A stretch of DNA of 37,600 nt from positions 1-37,600 of the forward strand of contig NZ_JADZBI010000183.1 of NCBI RefSeq assembly GCF_020852195.1, given 5' to 3'. The DNA comes from Hyphomicrobium sp. (lineage in GTDB: Bacteria > Pseudomonadota > Alphaproteobacteria > Rhizobiales > Hyphomicrobiaceae). Position numbers and translations under genes: made by a program. Shown in pieces: positions 19,994 through 29,012 of the stretch. The notes below the pieces were generated by a model, which did not search any database, was not told the origin of the DNA, and worked only from the letters and a program-made list of their open reading frames with translations. Within the stretch, counting starts at the first letter, position 1. Every line of letters begins with the position of its first letter.

Positions 19994-21280
19994 TCAGCGC
20001 TTGAGGTTGACGAGGACCTCCATCAGCTCGCCGCCGGTCTGGAACACCTTGGAGTTGGCCGTGAACGCGAACTGGGATTCGATCATCGTCGTAAGCTCGG
20101 TGGCCGTGTCCACGGTCGACTTCTCGAGCGCCGACGACCGGATGGTCCCGAACATGGTCGTGCCAGGAAAGCCGACCTGAAGATTGCCGGACGTTGCGCT
20201 GATCGAGTAGACGTTGCCCGCTTCGGGCGTCAGGTTGTCAGGGCTCGGCACGGTGGCCAGCGGAATCTGGTAGATGCCGACGCGCGCACCGTTGCCGTAG
20301 ACGGCATAGAGCATGCCGTCGGAGGCGAACTCGACGCCCTCGACCGAGCTCGGCTTGTTGCCGTTGATGGTCGGCATCAGAACCTGGAAGCTTTCTGCGA
20401 GCTCGCTCGACTTCGAGACGTCGAGGGTCAGCGCCTGGCCGTTCGGAACCGGAATGGAGATGACAAGACCCGCGGGATTGGTCGGCGCAACAGACGAGAT
20501 CTGGCCGGTACCGGCATCGAACGTCAGCGTCGTCGACGAGAGCGGCGAAGATCCCGCCGTGCCATAGGGGAACGGTGACGTCGAGGACGCCGCGTCGGCA
20601 GCGTTGAACACGTCCACCTGCCAGGTGTTGGTGCCCGTCTTCGTATAGTAGACGTCGAGTGTGATCTCGCGTCCGACGTTGTCGATCGCGGTGATCGACG
20701 TCTTCGCCGTATAGGCAGAGGTCGCGATGTTGTCCGACGGCCGGTTGCCCGAGGCCACGGCGGAGGCGCTGACCGGCACGTTGGCATGGAAGGTGCCGAT
20801 GGTGGATGGCGTCGCCTCGAGCGACATGGTCGCGATGTTGACCTCCGCCAGCCCCGCCGTGCCGTTAGACGAGGCCGCAGCCGATCCGTTTACGATCGGA
20901 TAGCCGAGAAGCTTGAAGCCGGCCGCGTTGACGAGATAGCCCTGGTCGTCCTTCACGAACGAGCCGGCACGCGTGAGGTAGGTCGAATCGCTACCGTCGG
21001 AAACCAGGAAGAACCCCTGACCGCTGACGGCGAGGTCCGTCGCCGAAGTCGTGTAGTCGAAGCCGCCCTGCTCCGAGATGCCGTACCGGATCGTCGTGTC
21101 GACGCTGCCCGGAACATAGCTCCCCGAGCCGGATTCGAGCACCACCGTCGAGAATGCGGTGAAGGCACGCTTGTAGCCATGCGTACTGGCGTTGGCGATG
21201 TTGTCGGAAACGGTCCCGAGGCGGCTTGACTGGGCTGCCATGCCGGACGCGCTCGTCCGCATCATGCCGGAAATGCTCAT
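19994..21280 (-). CDS. flgE: Flagellar hook protein FlgE
   Basis: [60 protein letters not shown]...; C-term [35 protein letters not shown]. Confidence 0.96.
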   Translation of the reverse strand: MSISGMMRTSASGMAAQSSRLGTVSDNIANASTHGYKRAFTAFSTVVLESGSGSYVPGSVDTTIRYGISEQGGFDYTTSATDLAVSGQGFFLVSDGSDSTYLTRAGSFVKDDQGYLVNAAGFKLLGYPIVNGSAAASSNGTAGLAEVNIATMSLEATPSTIGTFHANVPVSASAVASGNRPSDNIATSAYTAKTSITAIDNVGREITLDVYYTKTGTNTWQVDVFNAADAASSTSPFPYGTAGSSPLSSTTLTFDAGTGQISSVAPTNPAGLVISIPVPNGQALTLDVSKSSELAESFQVLMPTINGNKPSSVEGVEFASDGMLYAVYGNGARVGIYQIPLATVPSPDNLTPEAGNVYSISATSGNLQVGFPGTTMFGTIRSSALEKSTVDTATELTTMIESQFAFTANSKVFQTGGELMEVLVNLKR

Positions 21281-22053
21281 ACGACGGGATCCTTTGCGAA
21301 AAGCTCTGACCGTCCGAGTAGAGCATCCGCATCTTGTGTGAAGCTGGATTGAGCACAAGCTTCGCCCGTCTTCTCAGGCGCATCGACCACCAGCCGGTAC
21401 CCGAGATAGCGCTTCGAATCGATCGGGTCGTACCCAAGCCGATGGCGCAGGCGCTTCCTGAGCTTGCTGATGTGGCTCTCGACGACGTTCTCGTCGATGT
21501 CCTCGCTGAAGAGCCCATACACCGAGTTGAAGATCTGCGTCTTGTTGATCCGGCAACCGCGGTTGCTGACGAGGTATTCGAGAATGCGCCGCTCGCGCCT
21601 CGGAAGCTGCAGCACCTCGCCCTTCACCTCCGGGTCGCGCCCGTCGAAGAAGACGCGCATCTCGCCGACGTCCGTATAGTCCGGCGCGCCGGTCGCGCGG
21701 CGCCGGATGGCCTTGACGCGGGCGATGATCTCACGCACGTGGATCGGCTTCCTGACCACGTCGTCGACACCGGCTGCGAAGAGATCGAGCGTCTCCTCGA
21801 GCGACCGGTTCTCGTTCATGGCGATGACGGCCGCCGTTGTCGAGCGGCGGCGTATGATCTTCGCGAGCGCGGCGCGATTGCCGCAATCGCCGAGAAGGAA
21901 CGCCTCGACGGACCTAATGTCCTGCTCCGAGACGGCGCTGACCCAGCTCTCGAACTCCCCCGGCGCCAGCCCGCACGCGGAGATTCCCTCCCTATCGAAC
22001 CAGGAAGCATACCCTTCCGTAACGGTCGTCCGCTCGTCCACGACGACGATCAT
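21277..22053 (-). CDS. ftcR: FtcR/Rem-type atypical response regulator, flagellar master regulator
   Basis: [45 protein letters not shown]...; OmpR-type winged helix [72 protein letters not shown]; immediately upstream of flgE. Confidence 0.9.
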   Translation of the reverse strand: MIVVVDERTTVTEGYASWFDREGISACGLAPGEFESWVSAVSEQDIRSVEAFLLGDCGNRAALAKIIRRRSTTAAVIAMNENRSLEETLDLFAAGVDDVVRKPIHVREIIARVKAIRRRATGAPDYTDVGEMRVFFDGRDPEVKGEVLQLPRRERRILEYLVSNRGCRINKTQIFNSVYGLFSEDIDENVVESHISKLRKRLRHRLGYDPIDSKRYLGYRLVVDAPEKTGEACAQSSFTQDADALLGRSELFAKDPVV

Positions 22054-22190
22054 GTGATATTCCCCCGCCCATCGGCACCCCCGAATCACAAACGCAACCC
22101 CACCTAACCGGGATGCAGTGCGTCGCCCGTTCGATCAACGATTTGTTGAGGATTTCTCGGAAGCTGCTCCGATTCGCTCTTGTAGTGTTG

Positions 22191-22210
22191 CGGAAAGTGA
22201 TCACTTCCCG
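22191..22210. promoter_or_regulatory. 20-bp near-perfect palindrome, candidate operator between ftcR and 22318 gene
   Basis: CGGAAAGTGATCACTTCCCG; 9 of 10 base pairs symmetric, inner 12 bp AAGTGATCACTT fully palindromic. Confidence 0.55.
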
Positions 22211-22317
22211 AGACCAGCCGGAAAGTCCCGAAGGGTCGTACACGGAGCGGTCGGCGCGCGGCGGCGCATCTCAAGCCTGGCACAAGCCGGTGCCGCTTTA
22301 ATGCCCGCCGAACCTGG

Positions 22318-22752
22318 ATGAGGATGAAGCCCCGCATGCCGGCCCTTGCCAGAAGGAGCCTCGGCCTGACCCTGCTCTTCGCGCTGTGCACCGCGGCCAT
22401 GGGCGCGCGCGGCGAGGAGCCCTTTGCCATCGCTCTCGTGGGGCCGGGCATGAACCGCACCGAGCTCACGGCCGTGTTGGGGCCGCCGAGCTACATCCAG
22501 GTTAAAGGCCTGCGCGAGGCCTGGCAGTATTGCCCGGGGCGCTCCCTCATGCGCTTCCTTAAGGAGGTTCTCCGCCAGGAGGTGCCCCCAAAGCTCTACG
22601 TCACCGTATGGATCAATGAAGGCCGGGTCGCGCACATGCGCGCCTACCCGAGCAACGTCATGGGCCGCTGCGAGGACTTTCTGGCCGCGTTTAGCTGGGA
22701 GGACACCATCGAAGGCGTCTCAGGGTTCGAAGGCGGCTATAGAATAAAGTAG
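22318..22752 (+). CDS. Secreted protein with BamE/SmpA-like motif
   Basis: Signal peptide ARRSLGLTLLFALCTAAMGARGEE; GPGMNRTELTAVLGPPSYIQ resembles BamE/SmpA GMTxxEVxxLLGPPS motif. Confidence 0.6.
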   Translation: MRMKPRMPALARRSLGLTLLFALCTAAMGARGEEPFAIALVGPGMNRTELTAVLGPPSYIQVKGLREAWQYCPGRSLMRFLKEVLRQEVPPKLYVTVWINEGRVAHMRAYPSNVMGRCEDFLAAFSWEDTIEGVSGFEGGYRIK

Positions 22753-22762
22753 GACGTCCAGC

Positions 22763-23221
22763 TCACGTCCGTTCCGCCCGCTTCAGCGCCCGGTCGATCT
22801 CGGCATTGACTTCGGCCATGGCCGCAACGGCTTCCGCACGCAGCGCCTCCGGAACCTTGTCCGGATGATTGAGCGTCGCGAAGCGTCGCCTCAGCCGTCG
22901 GAGCTCGTCGGGCGAAAGCGCGCACCCGGCCAGCGACGCCTTGAGCTTGCGCGCCGCCTCCCCTGGCGGCTCGCGAGTGTGGATGATCTCGGCCGGAGGC
23001 TCGTCCGCCCCATAAGCGCGCTCGAGCGAAGCGGGCGCCACGTACCCCGAAGCGACGGAGATGTCGCCAAGGCTCCCGACGGCTGGCTGGGACAGCGGAT
23101 TTGAAAGCGCGGCATCGACGAAGTCTTCCAGCTCCGCGTCCGGCGTGAGCCGCGCCTCGTCGAGGGCTTCCTCGAAGGCATGCTTGCGCGCCCGGTGCCG
23201 GACCCGTGTTGGCCAGACCAC
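22763..23221 (-). CDS. C-terminal J-domain protein
   Basis: LSPDELRRLRRRFATLNHPDKVPEALRAEAVAAMAEVNAEIDRALKRAERT contains HPD motif in J-domain context. Confidence 0.75.
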   Translation of the reverse strand: MVWPTRVRHRARKHAFEEALDEARLTPDAELEDFVDAALSNPLSQPAVGSLGDISVASGYVAPASLERAYGADEPPAEIIHTREPPGEAARKLKASLAGCALSPDELRRLRRRFATLNHPDKVPEALRAEAVAAMAEVNAEIDRALKRAERT

Positions 23222-23299
23222 AAGAAATCTCCCTCGAGGGAATCGCCCCGAAGGACAGAGTGTGTTGCCGATACCTTGTTCGGACCTTGTGCCGGAAAA

Positions 23300-23358
23300 C
23301 TAGATCATGATCGCTTCAGACCCGATCAGTCCGAAGCGTGAATCATCGGTCTCTCTAG
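23300..23358 (+). repeat. CTAG-bounded palindromic repeat, copy A (hairpin module 1 only)
   Basis: CTAGatCATGATCGCTTCAGACccgatcaGTCCGAAGCGtgaATCATcGGTCTCtCTAG; about 50/53 identical to module 1 of copies B and C. Confidence 0.85.
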
Positions 23359-24200
23359 CGGCCGGAATCGCCGCCTTCGGTGCTCGCAATGGACGCATCC
23401 GCATGCACCGGCTGCGGCAGGAGGCGCACCGCGATCACCGTCGCGTTGTCCTGGTGCGGATCCTTCAGTGCCTCCACCGCGCGGATCAGCGCATTGGCTA
23501 CCGCTACGGCGCCGTCCTCGGCGTAGGCAGCGACGATACGCTCGATCTCCGCCGACTCGAGCGTCTGCAGCCCGTCGCTCGCAAGGATGATGTAGTCGCC
23601 CGGCTCCACCTTGAGCGGACGGCGCGACAGATCCACGAGATCGATGTCGTCGCCGGTCACCGCCGAGCGCAGCATGTGCCGCCTGGGATCGCGCTTGGCC
23701 TCGTCCTCCGAGATCGCCCCCGACGCCGCCAGCCGGTCGAGCTCGGGCGCCAGCGAATGATCCTCGTTGAGCAGCGCGATCTCGCCCCGCCGGTAGAGCA
23801 GCAGCGGACTGTCGCCCACGCTGACCCACTCGATGCCGTCCGCCCCGAAGGTCACGCCGACGAGCGTCGACCCCATACCCGCAAGCAGCGGATTGGCATC
23901 GACGGTCTCGGCGATGGCCTGGTTGGCGGCCGTCAGCGCCTCGACCAGCCGCTCGCGGTTGGAGCCCTCTTGCTTCGCATAGGCCTTGAGGAAGCTTTCA
24001 CACGCCATGCGGCTGGCGAGTGCGCCGCCCGCATGTCCGCCCATGCCGTCGGCGAGCACGGCCACGACGGCCGTCCCGTTGGCAACGGATGCCTCGGGCC
24101 CGGACGGCGTTGCGTCGCGTACGCTCCAGAAGAGAGCGGTATCCTCCTGGTAGCTCCGCGCCCCCTTTGTGGCGCGGCTGGCATGCTCGAAAGCTAGCAT
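23355..24200 (-). CDS. PP2C-family Ser/Thr protein phosphatase
   Basis: RSYQEDTALF, VLADGMGGHAGGALAS, ILASDGLQTLE, HQDNATVIAVRLLPQP motifs. Confidence 0.92.
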   Translation of the reverse strand: MLAFEHASRATKGARSYQEDTALFWSVRDATPSGPEASVANGTAVVAVLADGMGGHAGGALASRMACESFLKAYAKQEGSNRERLVEALTAANQAIAETVDANPLLAGMGSTLVGVTFGADGIEWVSVGDSPLLLYRRGEIALLNEDHSLAPELDRLAASGAISEDEAKRDPRRHMLRSAVTGDDIDLVDLSRRPLKVEPGDYIILASDGLQTLESAEIERIVAAYAEDGAVAVANALIRAVEALKDPHQDNATVIAVRLLPQPVHADASIASTEGGDSGR

Positions 24201-24206
24201 TCGTCC

Positions 24207-24980
24207 TTAGGTCTGTTCCTGGAGCGCCGCCCAATCGAAATCCGGGCCGCAGAAGGGCACGAACACGAGTTGCGTCCGTCCCATGGTTATCACGTCCATC
24301 TGCGCCAGCTCGACGGCGCCGGTTGGTCGCTTTTCATTGAGGGAGACGACATTGGTCTTAGCAAGGTTCGGCACGAAAAGGAACGACCGTTCCGACGAGT
24401 CGTAGCGGATATAGGCCTGCTCGTCCGTGGAGATGGCGTCGTCGCCGAAATCGATCGGGATGCGGTTGCCCGCCCCGCGTCCCATGGAGTTGTTGCCTTC
24501 GAAGATCGGCCGATACTGCCCGATGCCGGGACCGCCCACGACCACCAGCCAGCCGACCACCGGATCCTGCTCAAACGCGCCGCGCGCAACCTGCTGCTTG
24601 CCGCGCACCAGCGTCGTGCGCGCACCGCCGGCCTCGGAGGGCTTGGCTGACGCCCGCACGACCCGCGTCGTCGGCGGCGAGTCTGCTTCCACATGCTGGC
24701 TTTCCACCGTCACCCGCGGCGCGCGCGCTTCCCGCGCTGCTTCCGCCGCGGAGGGTGTCGCTCCCTCGGCACGCGGCGCCGGCAATTGCGCGGCAGCCTC
24801 CGGGCTCGGCGCTGCGATCACGGCCTCGCTGGCCTGAGCCGCCTGCGCCCGCTGCGCGACCGCCGCCTCCTGCCGCCCGGTATCTTCGCGGCTGGCCGCG
24901 ACGAGGGCATCCTTGAGAGAGCCGAGGAACCGGCCCGAACGTTGTCCTTGCCCTTGGGAGCCACCACCGCTCGATGACAT
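24207..24980 (-). CDS. FHA-domain protein (divergent FHA, Ala-rich N-terminus)
   Basis: MSSSGGGSQGQGQRSGRFLGSLKDAL...DPVVGWLVVVGGPGIGQYRPIFEGNNSMGRGAGNRIPIDFGDDAISTDEQAYIRYD... Confidence 0.8.
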   Translation of the reverse strand: MSSSGGGSQGQGQRSGRFLGSLKDALVAASREDTGRQEAAVAQRAQAAQASEAVIAAPSPEAAAQLPAPRAEGATPSAAEAAREARAPRVTVESQHVEADSPPTTRVVRASAKPSEAGGARTTLVRGKQQVARGAFEQDPVVGWLVVVGGPGIGQYRPIFEGNNSMGRGAGNRIPIDFGDDAISTDEQAYIRYDSSERSFLFVPNLAKTNVVSLNEKRPTGAVELAQMDVITMGRTQLVFVPFCGPDFDWAALQEQT

Positions 24981-25093
24981 GATCTCGTCCTCCTCATCCT
25001 CAGGGTTGTCGGGCGGGCTTGATGCTGAGAGCAACGCATGTCCGACCGCCTCTGTCCATCCGGAGCGCCAAGCCCCGGCCTTGGCCGCACCGC

Positions 25094-25882
25094 TCATCCC
25101 GAGGGCGCGGCGGAAAACTTCAATCGCGCATTGCCGAGTTCGATCAGGTCGCCACTCGCGAGCCGGGCTTCCGCTACCGCCCGTCCGTTCACCACCACGC
25201 CGTTGCCGCCCGCGCTCGAAAGATCGGTAATGACGAACTCGGCATCCTCGGTGCGATGGATGGCGGCATGGTAGCGATGCACGGTTATATCCTGCAGGCA
25301 AATATCGTTGTCGGTCTCGCGCCCGATCCTGAGCAGCGTGCGCGCAAGCGTATAGCGCTGGTCCGGAGACGCCGGCTGAACCTCGTCCGTGTTGACGATC
25401 TCGACCCAGGCCTCGAGCGGCCTCAGCGGGATGTGCCCGGTCTTCACCCCTTCGCGCGGTTCTGCGCGCGCGCTGCGTGGCGCGCGCCGCACCTGCGTCC
25501 GTGCTTCCGAGACGGCGGTCGATGCCTCCTGTCGCCGCAGCACCCACGAGCCCAAGAGGGCCAGAGGCGGCACTGCAACCAAGGCAGCGAGTCCGAGCAC
25601 CAGCGCCGGCGCGCGAGCATAGCTCGCGCCAACCCACTCCACAAATCCGGCCCACGACTGTGCATAAGCGTGGGCGACAAAAAGCGCCTCCCCCACCGGC
25701 AGCAACTCCGAAGCTGTGGATGCGGACGAGGTCAGCGCCGAAAATGCCAACCCACCGGTTAGAATTCGGATTGAAGGGCACCACGCGAATAGGGGCCGTA
25801 CTGCCTCCGGTTTGCTAAGTTGCATGGATATGCTCAGGCTCGAATCCGCCTTAGTCTTTGTTGTGTTCTGCGGCAGCAACAT
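25094..25882 (-). CDS. Membrane-anchored FHA-domain protein
   Basis: TM ARAPALVLGLAALVAVPPLALLGSWVLRR followed by FHA LLRIGRETDNDICLQDITVHRYHAAIHRTEDAEFVITDLSSAGGNGVVVNGRAV. Confidence 0.85.
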   Translation of the reverse strand: MLLPQNTTKTKADSSLSISMQLSKPEAVRPLFAWCPSIRILTGGLAFSALTSSASTASELLPVGEALFVAHAYAQSWAGFVEWVGASYARAPALVLGLAALVAVPPLALLGSWVLRRQEASTAVSEARTQVRRAPRSARAEPREGVKTGHIPLRPLEAWVEIVNTDEVQPASPDQRYTLARTLLRIGRETDNDICLQDITVHRYHAAIHRTEDAEFVITDLSSAGGNGVVVNGRAVAEARLASGDLIELGNARLKFSAAPSG

Positions 25883-26028
25883 GGCCACGGCGCATCCCTC
25901 GGTCGTTTTACAGTAACTTTGACCACAACGCGCACGCGCCCGCCACATTCCTGCTTCACAAGAGGCAGCGGAGGTGATTTGCACTCAGACCCCGGAATTG
26001 CCCGAGCGAACCGAGAGCCCGAGAGCGG

Positions 26029-28434
26029 ATGACGAACTTGATTGCGCTAAAAGGTGGCACGGAGCTGGTCGGTGACTACCGAATCGAGCGCGTGCTCGGC
26101 GCGGGCGGATTCGGAATCACCTATCTGGCCGAGGAGGTTGCGCTCGACCGCAACGTCACCATCAAGGAGTATTTCCCGTCCGATTTCGCGGCCCGCACCT
26201 CGACCTCGGATGCCGCCCCCCGCTCGCAGGACTGCGCCAGCGATTACCGCTGGGGGCTCGATCGATTCATCGAGGAGGCGCAAACGCTTGCGCGCTTCTC
26301 GCACCCGAACATCGTCCGCGTCTACCGCTACTTCAAGGCCAACAATACGGCCTACATGGTGCTCCATTTTGAGGAGGGCCAGAGCCTCAAGTCGTGGCTC
26401 AAGGGCCTGGGCCGCGCCCCGCGCCAGAAGGAGCTCGACGCCATCGTCGCGCCGCTCCTCGACGCGCTCGAGCTGATCCACAAGCAGGATTTCCTGCATC
26501 GCGACATCGCCCCCGACAACATCATCATCCGCAAGGACGGCACGCCGGTGCTGATCGACTTCGGCTCAGCGCGCGGCGAGATTCTGGCCCATTCGAAAAC
26601 CGTGTCGGCACTCGTGAAGCCCGGCTACTCGCCCTACGAGCAGTACGCCGAGACGAGCCGCCAGCAGGGCCCCTGGACCGACATCTACGCCCTCGCCGCC
26701 ACACTCTATCATGCGGTCACCGGCAAGCGCCCGTCCGACAGCCCGTCACGCATGGTCAAGGATGAGCTGATCCCGGCCCGCGAAGCCGCGCTCTCGGCCT
26801 ATCGCGCCGGCTTTCTCGCCGCCATCGACCACGCGCTGACTCTCCAGATCGAGGGCCGGCCGCAGTCCATCGCCGCCTGGCGCGGCGCACTGCTCGCGCC
26901 CGACTCCGCCAAGGGCGGCTGGTTCGCGAAGACGCCTCCGCGCAAACTGTCAGACGAGTTGGCAGAGGTCACGCCGCGCGCCGCGGCGGCCAAGAAGGCA
27001 GCCTCTTCTGCCATCGTTCCTCCGCCGCCTGACGCCCCAGGCCCGAAGGGCGGTATGCTCGATTTCCTCGATGGGCTGAAGAAGAAGCCGACCGAGCCCA
27101 AGCCCGCACCGGCGCCCGAGAAGGAGGCGGCCAAGGCCGCACCACCGCCCGCACCGGCGGCAGCAGCGACGCCGCAGGCCGCAACTGAGAAGCTCAGCAA
27201 GCCGCCCGAGCCCATCAAGCTGCCGCGCGTGCTCCGCAACAAAAAGGAGCCGAGCCGCGAGCTGGTCGTGAGGGAGCCGAAGAAGGCCGAGGCCAAGGAA
27301 AAGCGCAAGCCCGCAAGCCGGCCACGTCCGATCCGTCCCCGCCGCAACGTCGGCTGGCGTCCGATCCTCTTCAAGCTGCTGGTCGGAGTCGGCGTCGCCA
27401 GCGCCGCCGTCGCCATGCAGGAGCGCTTCCCGCAGTTCGAAAGCCGCGGCAGCGGTGAGACGACAGCAGGAACCACTACCACCACTGCCAACATCCGCAC
27501 GGCCTCCTTGCAGGAGGTGCCGGTCATCCGCCCACTCGCCGAGCTCAATGGCCACGTCGGCGCCGTGACGGCCATCGCCTATTCGAGCGACGGCGCGTCA
27601 CTCGCAACCGTCGGCGCCGACGCGCGCCTCAAGATCTGGAACGCGGGAACGAACACGCTCACGCGCACCATCGAGCTCGACAACGGCCCCGCCACCGCGC
27701 TCGCCCTGTTCGGCAACAACGCGCTGACCGGCCACGCCTCGGGCGACGTCGTGCTGTGGGACTGGCAACGCGCGGAGAAGCTTGCCGCCTTCAAGCGCAA
27801 CAACGCCGAGATCTGGTCGGTCGCCTTCGCCGGACGCGCTGACCGCTTCGTGGCGGCGAGCCACGACTGGAAACTCACCCTCTGGGATGCGGCGACGCCA
27901 TCGGGACCGGTTCAGGTCATCGACGCCCACGAGAGCGCCGCGCAAGCCGTGGCCTACGTCACCACCGAACGCGGCCCCCGGCTGGCATCCGGCGGCGCCG
28001 ACAAGATCGTCAAGCTGTGGAACCTCGATACGCTCGACCGTATCCGCACCTACCGCGGTCACAAGGACTTCATCTCGGCACTCGCCTTCTCGCCGGACGG
28101 CAAGCTGCTCGCCTCCGCGAGCCTCGACGGCAACATCCGCGTGTGGTCGACGACCTCGGGCCGGCTGCTGCGTCGCCTCTACGGTCACCGCGGCCGCGTC
28201 GGCAGTCTGTCGTTCTCACCCGATGGCAAATCGCTCGCTTCGAGCGGCGCCGACGGCCAGCTCCGCATCTGGGATGTTTCGCGCGGCCGCACGCTGCGCA
28301 CTATCGTCGGCCACACGGGCGCCGTGAATGCGGCGAGCTTTGCGCCGGACGGAGAGCGTCTCGCCTCCGCGGGTGAGGACGGCATCGTGCGCATTTGGGC
28401 CAACCCGATCATCGCCCAGGCCGTCACGAACTAA
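26029..28434 (+). CDS. Transmembrane Ser/Thr kinase with extracytoplasmic seven-repeat WD40 domain
   Basis: Kinase: VLGAGGFGITYLAEEVALDRNVTIKEYFP, FLHRDIAPDNIIIRKDGTPVLIDFGSAR, WTDIYALAATLYHAVTGKRP; TM PILFKLLVGVGVASAAVAM; seven WD40-like repeats ending in (K/R)xW/LW/IW. Confidence 0.95.
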   Translation: MTNLIALKGGTELVGDYRIERVLGAGGFGITYLAEEVALDRNVTIKEYFPSDFAARTSTSDAAPRSQDCASDYRWGLDRFIEEAQTLARFSHPNIVRVYRYFKANNTAYMVLHFEEGQSLKSWLKGLGRAPRQKELDAIVAPLLDALELIHKQDFLHRDIAPDNIIIRKDGTPVLIDFGSARGEILAHSKTVSALVKPGYSPYEQYAETSRQQGPWTDIYALAATLYHAVTGKRPSDSPSRMVKDELIPAREAALSAYRAGFLAAIDHALTLQIEGRPQSIAAWRGALLAPDSAKGGWFAKTPPRKLSDELAEVTPRAAAAKKAASSAIVPPPPDAPGPKGGMLDFLDGLKKKPTEPKPAPAPEKEAAKAAPPPAPAAAATPQAATEKLSKPPEPIKLPRVLRNKKEPSRELVVREPKKAEAKEKRKPASRPRPIRPRRNVGWRPILFKLLVGVGVASAAVAMQERFPQFESRGSGETTAGTTTTTANIRTASLQEVPVIRPLAELNGHVGAVTAIAYSSDGASLATVGADARLKIWNAGTNTLTRTIELDNGPATALALFGNNALTGHASGDVVLWDWQRAEKLAAFKRNNAEIWSVAFAGRADRFVAASHDWKLTLWDAATPSGPVQVIDAHESAAQAVAYVTTERGPRLASGGADKIVKLWNLDTLDRIRTYRGHKDFISALAFSPDGKLLASASLDGNIRVWSTTSGRLLRRLYGHRGRVGSLSFSPDGKSLASSGADGQLRIWDVSRGRTLRTIVGHTGAVNAASFAPDGERLASAGEDGIVRIWANPIIAQAVTN

Positions 28435-28448
28435 CCGAATCCAAGAGT

Positions 28449-29012
28449 CTAGACGCCGAACCGGCCGAACACGGCTTGCGTATCACCCCAGCTTCTGCGG
28501 TCGATCTCCGTGAAGCGCTCGGGCAGCACGACCTCCGCACTCGCACGCTCCTCGAGCACCACCACCGCGCCCGGCACGAGCCATCCGCCGTCGCGCAGCC
28601 CGACGAGCGCCGCCTCGCCAAGACCCTTGCCGTACGGTGGATCCAGGAACGCAAGCCCATAGAGCTCCATGTTCCCAGCCGGACCGAGGTCCGTCGCGTC
28701 GCGGCGGAAGATGCGGGTCACGCCCGTGAGCCCCATCGCCTCGATGTTGGTGCGGATCAGAGCCCGCGCCTCGGGCGCCTCCTCGACGAACAGGCAATAG
28801 GACGCCCCGCGTGACAACGCCTCGATGCCGAGCGCCCCAGTGCCGGCAAACAGATCGATCACGCGCTGCCCCTCAAGCGAGAAGCCCGCAACGCCATGCA
28901 ACAGGATGTTGAATACGGATTCCCGCACGCGGTCCGACGTCGGCCGCAGACCGGCGTGCTGCGGTGCTGCTAACGCACGCCCGCGGAACGTCCCGCCGAC
29001 GACACGCATCAC
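28449..29012 (-). CDS. rsmD: 16S rRNA (guanine966-N2)-methyltransferase RsmD
   Basis: MMRVVGGTFRGRALAAPQHAGLRPTSDRVRESVFNIL, VIDLFAGTGALGIEALSRGA, LAFLDPPYGKGL. Confidence 0.95.
   Translation of the reverse strand: MMRVVGGTFRGRALAAPQHAGLRPTSDRVRESVFNILLHGVAGFSLEGQRVIDLFAGTGALGIEALSRGASYCLFVEEAPEARALIRTNIEAMGLTGVTRIFRRDATDLGPAGNMELYGLAFLDPPYGKGLGEAALVGLRDGGWLVPGAVVVLEERASAEVVLPERFTEIDRRSWGDTQAVFGRFGV

Noticed and set aside
22763-28434. Type VI secretion assignment for the kinase/PP2C/FHA genes
   Set aside because: No Tss/Imp structural proteins in the window; the kinase has a WD40 domain rather than the PpkA VWA arrangement.
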